DNA from: Fibrobacteres bacterium CG2_30_45_31
GTDB lineage: Bacteria > Fibrobacterota > Fibrobacteria > Fibrobacterales > Fibrobacteraceae
Length of the DNA stretch: 5,545 bases
Assembly (NCBI GenBank): GCA_001873075.1
Contig: MNYL01000123.1
Span: forward strand, 1-5,545
Direction: 5' to 3'
Positions 4,689 to 5,545 of the stretch are shown piece by piece. The first letter of the stretch is position 1, and each line of letters begins with the position of its first letter. The notes beneath the pieces were generated by a model that was not told the origin of the DNA, searched no databases, and was given only the letters and a program-made list of their open reading frames with translations. The position numbers and the translations under genes are program-made.

Positions 4689-5545
4689 ATGACCCTTCGA
4701 CACTTTCAAATTTTCAAGGCGTTATGCGAAGAATTGAATATGACGCGCACCGCAGAAAAACTTTTCATGACACAACCTTCGGTGAGCCAGGCTATTGCAG
4801 AACTGGAATCGCATTACCAGACAAAATTATTTGACCGCTTAGGTAAAAAGCTCTATCTCACGGAATCTGGAGTGGAGCTCCTGACCCGCGTTTCTGATAT
4901 TCTCTCGCAAATTCAGGACACCGAAAATGTATTCCAGGAAAAAAATCAGAGGCGGCGTATTCGCTTAGGGGCTACTGCAACCGTAGGGAGTTTTGTTTTG
5001 CCTACACTGCTTCGTAGTATTCACAAACGAGATCCCGATTTAGGAATTGACTTTTTAGTGGGAAATACAGCTCAAGTGGAAAAGGCGCTACTCCATGCGG
5101 AACTGGATATTGCTCTCGTCGAGGGTCGCACGACATCTCACTTATTGCACCGTCAGTTTCTGCTCAAAGATCCTTTGGTATTAGTGGCTCACCCATCCCT
5201 CTTGCAGGGAAATCAAACCTACAAGCCAAAAGATCTGGAAAAGTTTTCTTTTTTACTCAGAGAAGAAGGGAGCGGTACCGCCGAACAAGCACTCAATGCA
5301 CTTGCCAATTGGGGCATTGAACCCCATATTGCTGGTCGCATCAGTAGTATTGAGGCTTTACATCGGTTGGTACTCGCGAAAGAAGGCCTTGCGTTTTTAC
5401 CGCGCATCGCTGTGGATACTGATTTGAAGAAAGGAAAATTAGCGGAGATTCTTGTTGCCAAAACACAAATCGAACGCAGTTTCTGGATCGTCCACCACGC
5501 TTCCAAAAAAATTGAAGGCGATCTTTTGATTGTCAAGGAATGTAT
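4689..5545 (+). CDS. LysR-type transcriptional regulator, YeiE/CysL-like, 3' end cut by the window edge
   Basis: The frame stays open for 285 codons to the right edge. LysR proteins are about 290-300 residues, so only a short tail is missing. Residues 1-61 form the winged helix-turn-helix: TLRHFQIFKALCEELNMTR, then AEKLFMTQPSVSQAIAELE (22-40) and KLFDRLGKKLYLTESG (46-61). A linker helix follows to about 88. The effector-binding domain starts at RIRLGATATVGSFVLP (90-105) and includes the periplasmic-binding-like blocks LDIALVEG (139-146), LLREEGSGT (189-197) and KEGLAFLPR (231-239). GATATVGSFVLP and REEGSGT closely resemble E. coli YeiE (ASSTIGNYILP, RERGSGT) and the CysL group, which is tied to sulfite/sulfur metabolism. 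It is divergent from yeiH across 100 bases, the same arrangement as yeiE-yeiH in E. coli. ATG 4689 is supported by GGAG. The family is certain; the effector is inferred. Confidence 0.93.
   Translation, partial: MTLRHFQIFKALCEELNMTRTAEKLFMTQPSVSQAIAELESHYQTKLFDRLGKKLYLTESGVELLTRVSDILSQIQDTENVFQEKNQRRRIRLGATATVGSFVLPTLLRSIHKRDPDLGIDFLVGNTAQVEKALLHAELDIALVEGRTTSHLLHRQFLLKDPLVLVAHPSLLQGNQTYKPKDLEKFSFLLREEGSGTAEQALNALANWGIEPHIAGRISSIEALHRLVLAKEGLAFLPRIAVDTDLKKGKLAEILVAKTQIERSFWIVHHASKKIEGDLLIVKEC

Noticed and set aside
1..5545. Mobile element, CRISPR array, tRNA or rRNA
   Set aside because: No transposase or integrase motifs, no regularly spaced repeats, no tRNA or rRNA signatures were seen on either strand.

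Overview
This window reads as an ordinary, compact piece of a bacterial chromosome with moderate GC. It holds five protein genes: a 3' part of mltG, a complete Mn-type superoxide dismutase, a complete CPA1-family K+/H+ antiporter, a complete YeiH-family membrane protein, and a nearly complete LysR-type regulator that runs off the right edge. All reading frames are intact. No tRNA, rRNA, CRISPR array, insertion sequence or integrase was seen. The organism cannot be named with confidence. Intergenic strings such as GAGCGAAGCGAG vaguely recall Fibrobacter-like genomes, but that is a weak impression. A cytoplasmic MnSOD suggests a cell that meets oxygen at least occasionally.

Layout. 1-668 (+) is the C-terminal catalytic part of the MltG lytic transglycosylase. 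669-1102 has no convincing gene. It contains a run of potential hairpins (about 783-959) behind a weak promoter-like sequence and ending in a 9-bp hairpin, which may be a small structured RNA or a dispersed repeat, followed by the sod promoter/operator region. 1103-1714 (+) is sodA. 1715-2076 carries two terminator-like hairpins and a 10-bp palindrome, then a leader with nothing recognised. 2077-3555 (+) is the antiporter with a C-terminal RCK_C (TrkA-C) domain; its start is either TTG 2077 or ATG 2101. 3575-4588 (-) is yeiH-like and converges on the antiporter with only 19 bp between the stop codons. 4589-4688 is a compact divergent control region with two mirrored TATAAT boxes and a perfect 7-bp inverted repeat. 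4689-5545 (+) is a YeiE/CysL-like LysR regulator.

How the genes fit together. mltG, sodA and the antiporter look like separate transcription units serving wall synthesis, superoxide removal and cation/pH homeostasis. The yeiH-lysR pair is the one clear functional module: a LysR regulator transcribed divergently from the membrane protein it probably controls. By family knowledge this points to export of an oxidised sulfur compound such as sulfite, but the substrate is inferred.

No striking new system is evident. The most interesting items are the candidate structured RNA at 783-959 and the architecture of the yeiH-lysR promoter region.
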